Counted from the stretch's first letter, positions 12,901 to 27,884 are shown. The stretch: 64,000 nucleotides of DNA from Wuchereria bancrofti (GCA_005281725.1 SSBO01000001.1:4076399-4140398); one strand, 5' to 3'. Notes: generated from the letters alone by a model not told the origin. A program made the numbers and translations.

Positions 12901-15900
12901 AAATCATGAAAATGCAGAATATTCATTATTCGATGCAGAGAAGATTCATTAAAATTTCACCTCACTTTCTGATAATTAAACTTGTGCAACATTTTATATG
13001 GTTTTTTTTTTCAAAGTAAGTTACCATTAGATAAGATTTCTTCCACTTCATCACAAAAATCGATTAAATCAATACATTCCTCTTGACGATTTGACTTTGA
13101 TGACCCTCGATCCGAATCTTCCAATCTTTCCAACGAGTCGAGATATAACTGCGCAGGCTAAACGTTAAAAGTAATTTACAAATTGAATATTGAAGCATCA
13201 ATAACAATAAAAGATTTCTAAATAATAGCGAAGAGTTTTTCCAACTCAAAACCTATGATCGCCATTTTCAATTCTTATCTTTGACAGTCTATACCAACTC
13301 CGTTGCATAAAATTTTTATCTCTCCAATCACAAAGCAAACATAGGTTTCTGTGTGAGATTCCCTCCCGGTTCAAAAAGCTTCTTATCATTGTGAAGGATC
13401 AGTACAAAAGACAGGGATGCACTGAATTTAGCTCGAATTTCTTCGCAAGGAAAAATTTACAATTCTGTTTAAATTCTAAACCTTTCTAGCAACTGAAGGA
13501 TGTCGTCTGTTACTAAGTTTGACAGTTTCCTTTTTTATACCAAAATCGTTTTGGTTTGCTGTATCTACTGCAGTTGAAGGTAATATAGTAGGTATGTCCA
13601 GAAGCCAACTCATTCGCGATAAATCGGCCATTAAACCTCGACTATCGATATGGGAATCTCCACTGTTCACAGACTGAGTAAAAATATTTGGGTATCAGGT
13701 GCTTCTATTTCAGCTTTAAACGTATGTCATGTGAAACTGTTGGCAGCTAAGATCTCAAAGGAATTGAAGTTTTACATAATATATGAAATTTTATATGGTG
13801 TAAAGACAATTTCTTTTTAAATTGAAGTTGTAGAGCAGGGTTTTAAAACCACAAATCACCGTGAAAAAATACGATTAACTTAAGAATCATCAGTTATTTT
13901 TGTTCTGAGTTTTCAATCTCAGAAAAAAACTTTCATACTTCTACATTGATCTGTATTTATTCGTAAGAAAATATCAACTGAAATTCTTAACACTATACAG
14001 TTCGTCATTTCTCGCTTCAACTCTAAGACGTTTTAAAGTCCAACTTCAATTTCAGAGGCACTATCTTCTATAACGAAACGGCTTCACTACTTCGGCTTAG
14101 CTACTTAAGACTTATTGGATAGTGCTTTTGTCAGCTTCGAATGCAGATATATATAATCCATTATTAAGAATTTCAGCTACGAAAAAAAAGTGTACCAAAG
14201 GCATATTAATTCCATTAGGAGCTGATTCCTCTATTACAATCAAGTCATCCCAGCCAGATGATGTAATGTTTTCTCGTGGCGCAAATATATCGCCACTTTC
14301 TTCTGCAACATTAAGAATAATTTAAAACAAACTATTAGCAACAAGTTACGAAACATTTTTTAAGTAGAAAAGCTGTTCAGGCAAATAGATCAGTTTACAT
14401 GAAGAAATATGCTAATTCCTTTAAGTGGACCGAATAGTTAATCTGTAAACCTAACTGACTGCACTATGATAAAATTTCCATTCCATCTCACATTAATCTA
14501 CCGTTAGACTTGGAGGGATTTGGTTACTCCAGTTCAAATATTTCTTGGTTATATAAAAATAAAATCTACTTCCGAGGCGTTCATGGACACTGTTTATGAA
14601 ATCGAACAACACAACAGCATCGTCATCATCATCATCTGACATGTCACCGTGTTGTCGTAGAGCAGAACCATTCATAAGACCCAATGCGTCCCGCTAAAAG
14701 GAAATTCATATTTCTCTAGTTATTTATTTTGTTCTAATAAAAGATGAGTATTTTTACAAGAATCTACTTGAACTTGATTGAAGCTAACTAAGCTTTGCTG
14801 CAATATGAATGATTATTTGTAAAAGGAGATAATTTTACAAACTTGTAACAAATCGCTGTAAAAAAGTTATAGAACAAACACTGGCTTAATTTGGAATAAT
14901 GAATTCCTTGCATTCAAGAAAAGAATGCATTACTGACATGCAAGACAACCTCAAATGAAGAAAATAAACCATACTATAAATAAATTTTAATATCAAAGCA
15001 TGAAAAGATCTCATTCCGTTCTTTCAAGTAAAGACACTTGGTTAACTTACATCAATATCTTCAAATCCTTTAATTTCATCATGCTTTTCTCTATTTAGAC
15101 AGAAATCTTCTAATCCCTTCGCAAGTTCCGGATCCCAAACGCCAATCTCAAAATCAGTCTGGAAAAGAAACCAGTTTAAAATTCTAGAACATGTGAGCTC
15201 TGTTATAAATATAAATGAGAGCTACGAAAATATAGGTTCAGAGTAAAACTTAAATGCAATCGAAAGCGACACATGAAGAAAAGTGAAGTTCTAATTTTTA
15301 AAAGTTTTTAGAAAATTTTAAAACTGGAATATAAATAAAACCACCGTTATACAAAATATATTTTTGTTTTTCATGAATAAATATGAAACAGATGAATATG
15401 ACCAAATAAGGGCGGGTATAGATAAATACTGGAATCATTTTGTCCCACCACTTTTTCAAACTTTTTAATGTTATTCCACATTATATCCAAAAAATGTGCT
15501 TCATAATTCCTCAAAAGTGAAATGAGACATACCTACCAAATTACAGAATTATGCAGTAACGGTAGTTGACATTGCTGATTGGCTATTTAAACCATAAGCC
15601 AATAAATTTGAGGAAATGTAAAACAAAATAAACAAACTTTACCATCCCAGCGCCAGAATCCTTTGCCTCCATATGACTTTTCTGTTCCACACTGGAAAAA
15701 TAAAATCTCAAGAAACGAACTGTTCGTTGATGAAATGATTGTTAAATATGAACTATGAACAGTAAATAATATTGTGCAATAGCGTGTACTTCAACAATGA
15801 AAATGCATAGTAAAATGGAAGGTTAGATCATCATCAATACTCCTTGTCAAATTTACTAACGCTGCTTTTCACAGTTATAAAACATACTGCTTCTTTTTTA

Positions 15901-18900
15901 AATCACAAATTTTTTGCACTGATTTCATCTCCAGATCATCCATAGGTGTTGGATAATCTAGTGGCAACCAATATACATCGTCAGAAGTGTTATAGTTAGG
16001 GTTAGAAAACGCTTCACGCATTACTAACTCACGCAGCTCATCTGCCAATAACAAGCTATTGATTCTAAAATTATTACTAAAGTTAACACATTTAAATTCA
16101 GAATAAAAAAGCAGTCGTATCCCATACATATATTTTTGTATTTTTAATATATTTTTATTGTATACAATTTACAGGAAACTCTTGAGTTTCCTCATCGCAT
16201 CCATCGAAATTTGCAAACTTTTTCTACGACAAATGTATACCGTTAAATGCATACCGATAAAGTAGTGTTGGAAGGGCTGCAATAACATTCCACAGAGAAG
16301 CAGCAATTGGATGCACATCAACAAGTTCAGGTACCAAAATTTGTCCTTGTGATATTCCGCCACTTTCTGAGCTTCTTTCTTCGGTAACCCGACTTTTTGA
16401 ACGTGACCAATGTCGAGGCATCAAAAGATTTAAACGACTACAAAAGTAATGTTTACTTGAACTGAAGTACGACTTCAACATGTCAGGAGTTTAACACTTA
16501 AAAAGAAATAATTATTTAATAAATTTCGCAATTTCGTTTTTTAAAGTCAATTTTTAGTTGTTCGTCTCAGTTTTTTTTTTTTTTTCAGTCTCTTTTTTCA
16601 ATCCGCTTACCTCTTCTGTTCCTGAGAATCAGGAAATGATGGATCTCATCTATACAAATATTGTTATAAACTAAGGATACCTCGAAGTATAATCAACATC
16701 CAGAAGTGGCTGCTCTTGATCATAAATAATGATGTTATATTTCTGAATGAAATAATCGTTAAATGTTATAAACTTGTCATCCGGAAATTTGGACGATGGT
16801 TTGGCATCGATTATCTAAAAATCACGGAAGTGAAGGCACTAATAATTTCGAATAAGAGTGTTCTGTTCAGCTCCGGAGCAATCAAATAACTTCGGACTAG
16901 ACCTGACTCATAGGAATTTGTGATGCTCTTGAACATAAATGAGATTAGTAAAACATAATATCAGAATCGTCAGAACTGTGAAATCTGACTCTCACCTCAG
17001 CAACGTAGTAAAACGATGGATGGTCTCGGTCTCGATACCACGGCATAACAATGGCATCCTGAAACTTAGCAGCATCGAACTTGAAAGCCAGTCTTTCCGC
17101 TTCTGTTGGAATTCGCGGCAATTCATCAATCGACGAAACAACATTTCGCACGTAGGCGTAATCCAGTTTGAAATCCACTTCACCGGTCTCACTATTTCGC
17201 TCTGAAATTTAAAGATATATCATCTTATTTCTCGATTTATTAATATTTCAAACACTTGTGTAGAATGCAAACCCGCAATCCATAAGAAATCCCCTCTCTC
17301 AGTAATCTTTGAAGGCGTCAAATCTCGAAGAAAAGTAAGAGAACCCATTCTTCGACATACCAGTTGAGTGACACCTATACTCTTCTCGTCAACTCTCTTC
17401 ATTTCTTTTCTTTACTTATTAATGAATCTGCCTAATCTTTTTTTGATATTTACCAATGAAGTTAATTAATTCTCACTGCTCTGGAAAACACGTGCAAAAC
17501 TTAAAATCTTCCGGTCTCCTACGATGAATGTGGATTTAATGAAGATAAAAAAAACTTTACCACGTCGAAGTGGAACTATCAAAACATTAACTGGTGCCTT
17601 ATCAGGGACAAAAACTAGGCCTCCTTTCACCAGCCGAAGAACATTATCAAACAAATAATGATGGAATGCTTTTAGAAGCTCCAACATCTGAGTATCAACA
17701 AGAAGACGCGATTTGACGAGGAAAATATTGGCCTGCATACGACCTTGACGCAGAAATAATGGAAATGACGGCACCTTAAAAAAATGTTTCGAATATAATA
17801 AATTTTGAAAATAGAAAGACGGAAAATGTTGAAGTACATTTCAAAGCATTTCACTCTTATAACTTTTTGCCGCTTTGGGTATCTAAAAAAGAAGTTGATA
17901 TTTCTAAATCAGTGAAAGTTAAATGATCCAATCTTGTCTCGAACTAGTTTCCTTTTACTGGAAACTCAAAAGTTCTTACAACAATCACTTTCGATTCCAC
18001 TGAATCCAAATTACCCGCGAGTAAAATAAATAAAAACAGCGAATAAAAAGTTGCAAAAAAAAAAGATTTTAAACCCGCTCAGAACCCAAGATTTGGTCTT
18101 ACCTTCGGTATTTTTTTATTGGAAAGGAATCCAAAACAGAATTCGGTATCCAATGGGTTTATAATCCGACGATTTTTTGGATTAGCAGCACCACTTACTG
18201 CTTTGATGAGATCCATTTCCATAACATAGATGTAGCATTCTTCACCTGCATGTGGAATTGCATTATGTAGTGCTTTTGCCATCTAAAAAAGTTAAAACGA
18301 AATGAAATTCTCTGCAAGGAATTAAAGCAGATTTATGTAACCCTTTGTTCAATGGAACAAAACATGAATTTTCAAGGTAGTTCTTTTCGACTAAGCATGG
18401 ATTCTAGGCATCTGAAATAAATGAGATATGCATGCTTAGTGTCATGACATAATAATAGTCCTGCAGCATTTATGATGTAATAGTAGGAGTTTAGTACCCT
18501 TAACTAAGCAAGATATGAAGATAGGAAACAATAATACATTTGAAATTGCTCACTCTCTTGTCATATAATTGTCTTCTTCGAGCTGACCCGACTTTATAAC
18601 TCATATTTGGAATGAATTCATCAGGATCTTCATCAAGAGCTGTTAGCATGATGGTATCTTTACCAACCGGAAGTAGGTAATCATTCAGCTCTTTTCGTTT
18701 ATGCAATCTTCTGCATGCCTAAAACATCTTTAGAAACAGAGGATAATGATAAAACCACTGTATTTTTCTCGTAATATGACAAGCTGTCTCGACTGTGTAC
18801 TTAGCAATAAATACTGCTTTGATAAATGTGTCGAGGCAAAAGCAATTCTAAAGGATAATTAATAAGTGATAGACTCAGTTCAACAAGTCTCCAGTATTTA

Positions 18901-21900
18901 CCTCCTTGTAAATTCAATAATACGGAATTTTTCTGCATGTAAGAAATAGGAATTAAACATGGATATTCGAGCTTCTTTGCCAAAAAAGATGACGAAAGGA
19001 ATTGACTCAGCAAAATATACATTAACTCATAAAATGACTGGAATGAGGAAAATATATATTTAAAAAAATGAAATGGGTGATGCAGAGAGAATGATTAATA
19101 CTAACTCTAACTTACTTCCAGAGCAACAGCCATTTGTGCAAGCTTTTTGCTTTCCAATGGTTTCTTTAATTTAATAGTTTCCTTGATTGGTGAATTGATA
19201 GGTAACAACAACTCCGCTCGATACATCACTCGATCGCCTATCTAAATTTTGTCGTTAAGAAACTTCAATGTGCCAATAAATACTGTGCTTTTCATTACGA
19301 GGAAAATACACTGCTTTCAAAGAGCATAAAAAACAAGATTAAAACCTCTGTTCATCAAAAAATTTTTGGAATATTAACAAATTCTGTATTACACTATTTA
19401 TATCACACTACTTGCCGCTATTTCCCACTTCAGTCGATCACAGATGAAAATAATTTAGTCACAACTACATAACAAGCTTAGCCAATATAATTGAAAAGCA
19501 TAAATTGTTTACGGTTTCTGGCACAATCGTATTTTGTGGAACCAAACGAGTGAATATATCGCTCGGAAGTTTAGCACAGTACCTGTAAATAGAATGCTTT
19601 AAATGAGGAATAAAAAATAAAAAAAAAAAGGTACAATTTAGAAAAGATATGGAAATAACAATAAATTTCAGATCATTGTTTGAAATATAATTTCTTTCCA
19701 AAAAAGCATTCTGACCATAATGTGATATTAAAAAATTTGAAAATATTAGCTACAATAAATAAAAAAAAGAACCTGTTTACAAGACTTATAGCAGTAGTTA
19801 GAGTAACCTGCGCCCCAGTGCTTTCAACAGTATATGGTGCAATGATATCGTCCACTGTTTCCAAATTCGGCGAAATCATTGGTTCTGGGGGATTATGTAC
19901 ATTCTGATACCGCTTCAGTAGCATCTTCAGAAAATTAACTTTTTTTTGCAAAAAACAAACTTAGATTGCAAGTAGAAATCATATGTCACTTTCCGGAGTT
20001 CGAGGAAATATTCATAAATAATTAAGTAAGAATTATAGAATAAATTTTTGGATTCCTTTGCTCTGAGAAATAAAACTGTCACATTGAAATAATGTATACT
20101 CTTTCGATTTGCAAGAAATCTTTTAAATCACAGGAACACTGTTCACGATCTCTTTCTTCGACTAGTAGAAAATAACTTGCACCATCTTTTCGTGCCCTTC
20201 CTTTTGACTAAAAAAGATAATTTAAACAAAAGGAAATCTAAGGCACCTTAAGACTTTTACTTCCGAAGAACCAATTAAAGACCTGTATAGTTTTTTTACC
20301 AAGTTGAAAAAAAGATAAAATTATTTTTGAGTAGGGCAAAAATTGAAATTATGAAAAAGCTGCATTTCAGATTTAAAAATTCGGAACATCCGTCCAAACT
20401 ACGAACTAATAAATAGTGATATATTAAAACTAATAAATAGTGATATCACTTTGAATAAACTTAGCGAATTAAAGTGAATATCTACACCTCACAATCTCTA
20501 TCCAAGAAACTGCCTTTTGTAGTAAATAAAAAGAATTAAATGATTACTACCCACCTGTACATAGGCACGGTAATCAGTAGGCCGATCGAAACGGATAACC
20601 ACATTACACTGTCTCACATCTACGCCTTCTTCCAGAACACTTGTTGCAATTAACAGATTCAAATGGCGTTGACGAAATTTGCGTAAAACCTGGAGTTTGT
20701 TTATAAGTTCAAATATAGATTGCCAAAAAATGAAGCTTAAGATTTTATACAGAATGGTTCATAGCCAGTATGTCAGTATATAAAGCAACTGCTAAGATAG
20801 GAATATAAATTTCTTGAACAATAATGCAAGTTGTCCAAAAAAAAAGTTGAACATGTGTTTAGTTTAATGCCTTACATTTTGCAGATCAAACTACCTTTAA
20901 TCCGTGTAAACATAAATAGACTACAGGATTAAGAATAAAATAACAGCTCTTCTATTGTATTCTGCCCATATATAAATCAGTTCATCAGTATCCTAATTTC
21001 CGCAAAAAAAGATTACTTACTAATTCCTGTCTCTTATGCAACGCCATTGTTTCTTCTGTACCAATATTTGCACTGTTGTATCCGATAACGAAGTCCGAAA
21101 CCAGATATCCAAATTTATCACTGTCCCACCGTGATATTGCTCTTATCAGAGTCTAAAAACAAACTGGACTTGAAACATAAAGGAACAATAATGTAACATA
21201 AAAATATACATAAGTTATAGCGTACAATAATATATAGATAATATACAATAATATATAGAAAAATAACATACAAACATAAAAGTCTTACATTTAACACGTA
21301 TGCGACATAACGCTGTTCCACGAAGATGATACCACAAAATGTGAAGTCTGTATCCACTTTTTCCATATTCGAAGGACTGAAGAACTTTAAAATTTCAAAC
21401 AGTCTTGCTAAACGATCTGGCAGTATTGGTTTTATATCACTGAAGCACCGTACATTAGCCACTTTAGCATCCAGTAAACGTTTAGTGAAACGCATTGTTG
21501 TGTACGCCATTTGTAGGAAGATGATTTGTTTTTCAGGCAAGAAACCTTGTCCTGACTGTTTCTTCAGCTGTCGTTGAAATAGCTGCAAAAACAATGAATA
21601 CTCGTCTTATATTACCCGTTAGAATTAAAGGAAACTCCTATGAAGGGAAAAAATAGAAGATAATGTGTATTTTGTAACAAGGGGACTGAAATAATGAATG
21701 CAATATTTATCCCATGCTCGGTATAAAACGTTTGGGGAAAATTATCGCATATTTCAAATATTTTCGAATAGGAAATGCAATAAGTGATTGTAAAAAAGGA
21801 AAATTTTATTGTTTCCACTGTAAAGGTTTTCATAATACAACACCGTATTATGAGGATTGTATTACAACTCCAAATTTCAAAATCTCAAAACTCTCAAAGT

Positions 21901-24900
21901 CTCCTTAAAAATTCTTGCAATTGTTGGGTTCCAATAAAGAAAATGTAGATTCAACTACAATCACAAAATCCGTCACTGAAGATGAAAACAAAAGAAGTAA
22001 GCGAATTTTACTTTCTGTAAAGAAATAAATATATAAAGAAATAAGCACAGTCAATTTATACCATCCAGAAATTCAACAAAAGGCTTTAGCACTATTTGAT
22101 ATTGGTTCATTATCATCTTTTATATCGAAGAAATTAGTGGAATGAGATTAGGAGGAATTCGAAACTCTTCTCATTTGGTAACAAAACTATGAAGTCATGT
22201 CAAACTACAAAAGTGAGAATCGGAGTAAAAATCTTGGAATTCGAAATTATAATTTTCGGAACTTGCGTGAAGTAATTAAGTTGAACTATCATGATTTGCT
22301 ACATATGATATCTCGAGAACAGCTAGATGAGGAAGGAGAATGTTGAAAAAGGCCCAATATACTAGAAAAAGGTCCGATGTATTAAGGTTGACTCCAGGCC
22401 TCATGTCGTCTCAATATGAATCAATGAATTCCTCGTTCCGACTATGATATAATTAAAATTATTTGTTTAAAATTTATGGGGGAAAAAACACTTGGGGTCG
22501 ATTTATAAATGAAGAAGGGACAAAAACGTGGGAATCTCTGATAAATGGATGGTCAACAGACGAAACGAGCTATCATATTTGTAACACACCCCTCAGGGAA
22601 AATGCGACTTCATGTTTTCACACATGCATCAAGCGTAACATATTCTGAAACCATATACATGCATGGCTATGACTTTCAAGGAACTAAAATGTCCTTGATA
22701 TTTGTTAGATCTCGAATTACATCAATTAAAGGCATCATTACGTCCCGACTGGAGTTATTAGCAATACTTATTGAAGTAGCAAACCATTTTCTAATAAATT
22801 AGAACCCGAAAATGCAACAGTAACGTTATGGTCCGACTCCACTACTACCAAAATCAAGTAGAAGGAATAAGAAAGGCGAAATTCTTGTTTCGTTATTGCA
22901 ACAAAGAAACTCTCTTTGACAAAACTTGGAAAAAAAAAATATAGTGGAAAGGACCATAATGGATGGAATAGAACCAACTGGCCACAATGGGAATATGACT
23001 TCGGTGGAGGCTTTGCAAGTGAAGAAGAAAGTGCAATTCTTATCGCAAAGGTCAAAAAGCAAATCATAAAGAGGAGTTCCAAACTTATAGATGCGAGTCG
23101 TTTTAGTAAATGTCAGGATTAAAAAAGACAATTTAAAAAAAAAGAAAGTTCATAAAATTAAGATAAGGAGACAAGTTCCATGGTTACAATCCTTATCAAA
23201 GATAAGAGTCGACTTACGATGGATGATTACAAATTAGCTATAAAGGTATTGATTAGACAAGCGCAATGATAGAGAGTAACTGAAGAAGAAACGGAATCTA
23301 CATTATGATAAAGAAAATTAATATTGGAAATCCAAGAGCTGATTGGCAAATCTCGAAATGAAGGCAATCTACATCCAATTAACCTTCCACGACACAAATC
23401 CCTAATTGAATTTTTCATACAACGGCAGCACAAACTACATTATGCTAAAATAGCTTTCAAAAGTGTTTTACCCAAAGGTAGAACCGAGTGTTGGTTGAAC
23501 AAATATATGTTTTGTAAAAAATGGAAAGCAGAACCACTCAAGTTACTGATTATGTCTAATCCTTCAGAATCTCAAGTCAAATGCTCTCAAACACCCGCAT
23601 ATGCTGGACTGCATTATTTGGATCCTCATTCTGTTAGAACTAATACTGGCACAACTAACAGATAGGTAATTCTCTTCACAAGTTTCACAACAAGAGCAAT
23701 GCATTTAGAACTGATAAACAATTATCTGCCGAAAGTTCTTTGTATATATTAAGATTCATTGTCCGACGAGGTTATTTTAAATTAGTTATGCGTGATAATG
23801 CTAGCCAATTCCAATTAGAGAGAGTGTTCTCTTTTAGTTCGCTCTCGAAAATTAATTAAATGCTCATTTCTCCATATATATATATATATCTCAAAATGTA
23901 TCCAAGGTCTTCAGAGTGTTTGATCAATACTTAATAAGTTAATAAGTTTTCCTTTGACACTTAGTTTGTGGAGAGAAAATTCCTCCTGATCATCCCATGA
24001 GGAAGAAATGTTAATCAACGAACCAGAAGTTTCCCGAGGTGTATGGAAATTAGCCAGGATAAAAGAAATTAAAAAAAGGAAGAGATGAAGAAATAAGAAG
24101 TGCCTCAATAGAATTATCACACGGAAGACTCCCCAACATATCAGTAAATAATGCTGTATCCTCTAGAAATCAGTGACGAAAGAGGCTAAAAAACTCAATT
24201 AACAGTGTTCGACAAATTAGTTCAGGAAGTCGATGAACAAGAATCTGACGTTCCCCAAACTAGAAATGCTATAAAAAAACGTATTCAAACAAAGATACTC
24301 AGTTCTTCCTCCTGAAGGTCTTCATCTCAAAGTGAATTTCCTTCAGTCGGGAATGTTAGAAAAATCGATAATATATCGAAATAAATTAGTATTAAATCTA
24401 TAAGACTAAAGATAGTCTTATCTGAATAATCCTTAGATGTTTTAATTAAGAAATCCACCATCCAATATTCATCTGCATTGTCTGGAATTTTAGGGTTTGT
24501 TAACAAAGAATATGTGTATTGCTTTTGTGTTGAAAATTACTATTAATTTTTATTATCATGATCTTCCGACCTGCCGGCCAAATTCAGACTTGACTGTTAA
24601 CATATTGTCAGCTCTTTGTTCACTAACATCCTTTGTCCTCAACCAAATTTACTGATATAATGGTAAAATCCAACTGTATAAAGAGTAAAGATCATTCGAG
24701 AGAAACAGCTTTTTACTCATGGTAATCATACGCTTTGTTGTAAACCACTTCTATTCTCTACAAAGAGGAAAGAAGGTAGTTTTTCGTGATCGCCTTTTTG
24801 GATATTGTGCATTTTCTCTGCTTCTCCAGATCTACTTCCTCAATTTTTCTAACATTGTTCAATAACTTCGATTAACAATAATCCTTACCGCAATAAAAGA

Positions 24901-27884
24901 AAGACTGATCTCAAACATTCCTTCTTTGCAAAGTACTCTCTATTTGGCTCTACAAACTACTGCAATTAGACCGTATTTCACGATACATATACATAAATGA
25001 AAAGAAAATCCCACTAATCTCACCTAAACTTTACTTCAATCAGAAGGAACTGAATCATTTAATCGATGTTAATGGAAAGGAATTGAAATTTCCAAATTTA
25101 CATTATTTTCAGCTTACAGTCTATATTATTTCTTTTATTTGACCCAAATTACCTGACAAAGTTTCCATGCGCACCATGGCCCTAGTTGTTCCAAAACAGA
25201 TTTCGTTCGACTAACTGCTTCAAGAACAGGTTTCCTCGGATCAACATCAAATTCGGGATGAAATTCAGTACATTTCAAACAAAATGTACGCAAACTTTCC
25301 TAAGAAATTTAAAGTTTAAAAAATGAAGATTTTCTAAAGGAAGTTTTAATTTTCCAATTCGATAACCTCTTGACTTTTATTTTTGAAAATTGATAATCAA
25401 GACAACCGATAGGAACACTGTCTATAACTCAATTCATTTGTAACTGCTAAAATATAAAATTTCAGTGGAGTTATCGTTACCGCTAAATAAATTATTCGAA
25501 CTGAAATACAGTAATGAAACAGTTTAATGGTGAGAATGAAAAAGGAACTGAAAAATTTACCAAAGTACTGATAACTTTCTTGCTAATTTCGCATGTACAG
25601 CAGAAGAAATCGTGACACATTATAACATACTCTCTCGGTTTGGCCCCATATTTAGAAATCTGAATGCACTTTTATTATAGAATTTAGCATTTTTAGAAAG
25701 CTTTATAACGTAATCGCCAATGATGGTCCATTAAAAACGGTATAGTTCGAGAAGTTTCAATTTCATTTTAGTTTTAATGTACGGCAATTTATATTTTAAC
25801 ACACCAAAATTTTTTAAGAAAACGAGATATATAACATGTTAAAGGGCTTATCAACCCTCAGAAATTACTAATCACAAAGATTCAGACGGATTGCTAGTAT
25901 TAGGAAACTATCTTTTGCAATAAAACACTACCATTTTTGGAATATCAGTTCCTACATTATTACATAAATAAAAGCTATCTGAATTTTGCATGTTCCATTC
26001 AGTCACAATGCATTTATCAGAAAATATAGTGATAGAGTAATGCAATGAAAACCTACACAGACTAGGTCACTCGCTGTTTCAATAGAACTATGCATGATTC
26101 TTTCCAATTTTTCCAAAAGATGCTCTAAATTACTTGGTGGTATTTTGCTACTGATTAGAGATGCCGTGAGACCAAGAATTCGAGGTCTGTCCACTGTAAT
26201 TTAACATATTTTCAGTTCTCCATTGCAGAACTTGCATAAATATAATGTTGAGGAAAAAATTCTGGTATTTCAGTGATATTATTGATACGCGCTGTGAATT
26301 AAAAAAAACCTCTTTCATGTTTGCCAATTTTTCACTATTAATCATTCCCTTCACTTCGACTAAAATCTCTTGGTTTTTTTTGCCAGTGAAAAGTAAAGAT
26401 ACCATTAGGTAACACAAGTATAGAAATACAAATTCACTTATAACTTATTCTGCTCAACTGGAAGAGACCAAGTTATTATAAATTTCTTTACTGAAAAGTC
26501 CACTCAAACGTTTATTAACAAATTAAATTTTAACACTCTTAAAATGTTTAAAGTTATTAACAAATACCTTCAGTAAGTTGTCCATACCGATGCATAATTA
26601 ATCGATACGGGTGTTTACTACCTAATACATGATGGCATTCATCGAAAATGATAACAGCGGCATTTGACATATTGAAGAACCCATGATCAAGTAAGTCCAA
26701 GAAAATCTGAGCGGTTAGTACCGTAACCTACAAAGAAAGATAAGGATGCTAAGGCGTTTTTCAAAATGAAGGGGACGGAATTTCACAATTAATATCTCTT
26801 TTAAATTTAGAATTTAAAGCTTTAAATTTTCAATTTCTATAACAGTAGCATATAAACATCCCGAAAAAACCTTACGAACTCACTTCATGTAACGCAATGA
26901 ATGTGTCGAATTTGGCAGGTTCTGACCAAATATCTTGATTCAAATGTCCATGCATTTTGCCAACATTTAGTGTCGTATGATGTTCGATATGTGCTGCTTG
27001 CTGTTCAACTAACGAAACTGAAAAATGACATAGTAAAATATATTACAATAATAGAGCTTTCAAGAGAACACCTTTTCTCCTTTCTAGTCACCGGTTAGTC
27101 ACGATTAACGATAGAACTGGTCAATTAAGTGCAATAATTTACTCCTTCAATATTTTCCAGATTTCAAAATAAAAATTTTTATATATTTATAGATATGTAC
27201 TTTTATATATTTATAGAATTTCCCAGAAGCGCAAATATTTTCAAGACTTCTAACAAGTGTAAAAATATTTACCTTTATCAACCAAGAAAAAAGCCCGTTT
27301 GCCACCATTTTTCCATGGCGTTACAAGTTTGGTAGTATACTCCTTGATTAGTAAAACGGCAATAAAAGTTTTGCCTGAACCTGTCCCGAGAGGCACAATA
27401 ATATTTCTTTTACATGCTTTATCCAACAATTCAACCTAAAAATTCAATTAACGAATTCCACACTGAATGAATTAACTCGTTTTCTAAAATCGCAGATTAA
27501 AATATTTGACCTAGATATGCATTAAACCACACAGTTCATGACTGAACAACAAACCCATTAGCAATGCTTAAACTCAAGTTGAGAATTATGCTCACTGGAA
27601 GATTGGCAAATGAGACTGTTAAAAGAGAAAGAGAAAAATTTTGCAACATATTATTAGTAACTATACTTAATGCACAGTAAACTAAACGCTACAGTATTTT
27701 ATACTAAAAATACTGCGGAATTTTAAATCGTTAGGTAAACAACAGTCTTTATCAGGTCAACCATAGTTTCTACTGACAATAGCAAGAATGTTATTAAATC
27801 TTATTCAAAAATTTGAAATGTCGATACCTGATAGTCTCGTGGGGTGAAGAAATTTTTGTCCACATCACTCGTTCGAACAACCAT
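6921..27884 (-). CDS. dcr-1: Dicer (DCR-1), complete
   Basis: Ribonuclease that cuts double-stranded RNA and pre-miRNA into small RNAs. About 42 exons sum to about 1985 codons, near the length of the C. elegans protein. Domains: helicase with Walker A GTGSGKT (~36-42), DECH (147-150) and motif VI QSKGRAR (~487); DUF283 region (YCAKLPSD ~574); PAZ (~870-1044); acidic linker (~1045-1340); RNase IIIa (ERLETVGDS ~1471, ADAVES ~1652); RNase IIIb ([12 protein letters not shown] ~1756, MGDIFES ~1866); dsRBD at the end. The acidic residues of both RNase III sites are present. Exons: 27884-27828, 27435-27273, 27017-26884, 26727-26568 (end +/-1), 26193-26054, 25659-25561, 25299-25153, 21582-21289, 21152-21021, 20689-20555, 20207-20100, 19924-19773, 19582-19513, 19241-19116, 18718-18554, 18282-18103, 17774-17561, 17404-17273, 17201-16996, 16814-16681, 16437-16255, 16064-15888, 15691-15643, 15158-15051, 14693-14570, 14302-14196, 13673-13482, 13157-13025, 12749-12619, 12348-12232, 11587-11486, 11045-10893, 10604-10504, 10180-10072, 9797-9708, 9495-9214, 8849-8691, 8513-8352, 8147-8049, 7884-7774, 7629-7490, 7101-6921. 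The start is fixed by a likely trans-splice acceptor 5 bases upstream. Confidence 0.96.
21690..24954 (+). mobile_element. Truncated BEL/Pao LTR retrotransposon inside a Dicer intron
   Basis: Lies in the 3.6-kb intron between Dicer exons 7 and 8, opposite in strand to Dicer. In element order I see: a gag zinc knuckle ([17 protein letters not shown], ~21809-21860); a retropepsin-like [15 protein letters not shown] (~22098-22142), with the usual DSG changed to DIG; an RNase H-type region with LHVFTHASS and RLELLAILI (~22610-22790) and then [11 protein letters not shown] (~22828); an integrase region with [10 protein letters not shown] (~23600) and TTRAMHLEL (~23685); and an integrase tail WKLARIKEI (~24045). 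The reverse-transcriptase core between protease and RNase H is missing, the frame is broken many times, and no 5' LTR is visible. It is a dead fragment. Confidence 0.85.
24354..24954 (+). repeat. 3' LTR of the BEL/Pao fragment
   Basis: Begins with TGTTAG directly after a purine-rich run (GTCGGGAA) that would serve as polypurine tract, and appears to end at CTACA near 24954. It contains a TATAAAGAG box-like motif near 24681 and CAATAAAAG near 24892, the usual order of LTR promoter and polyadenylation signals. It shares ordered sequence blocks with 1619-2222. Both ends are estimates. Confidence 0.6.

Noticed and set aside
14615..14645. CATCATCATC run as an intergenic microsatellite
   Set aside because: It lies in a Dicer exon and encodes the Asp run of the linker.
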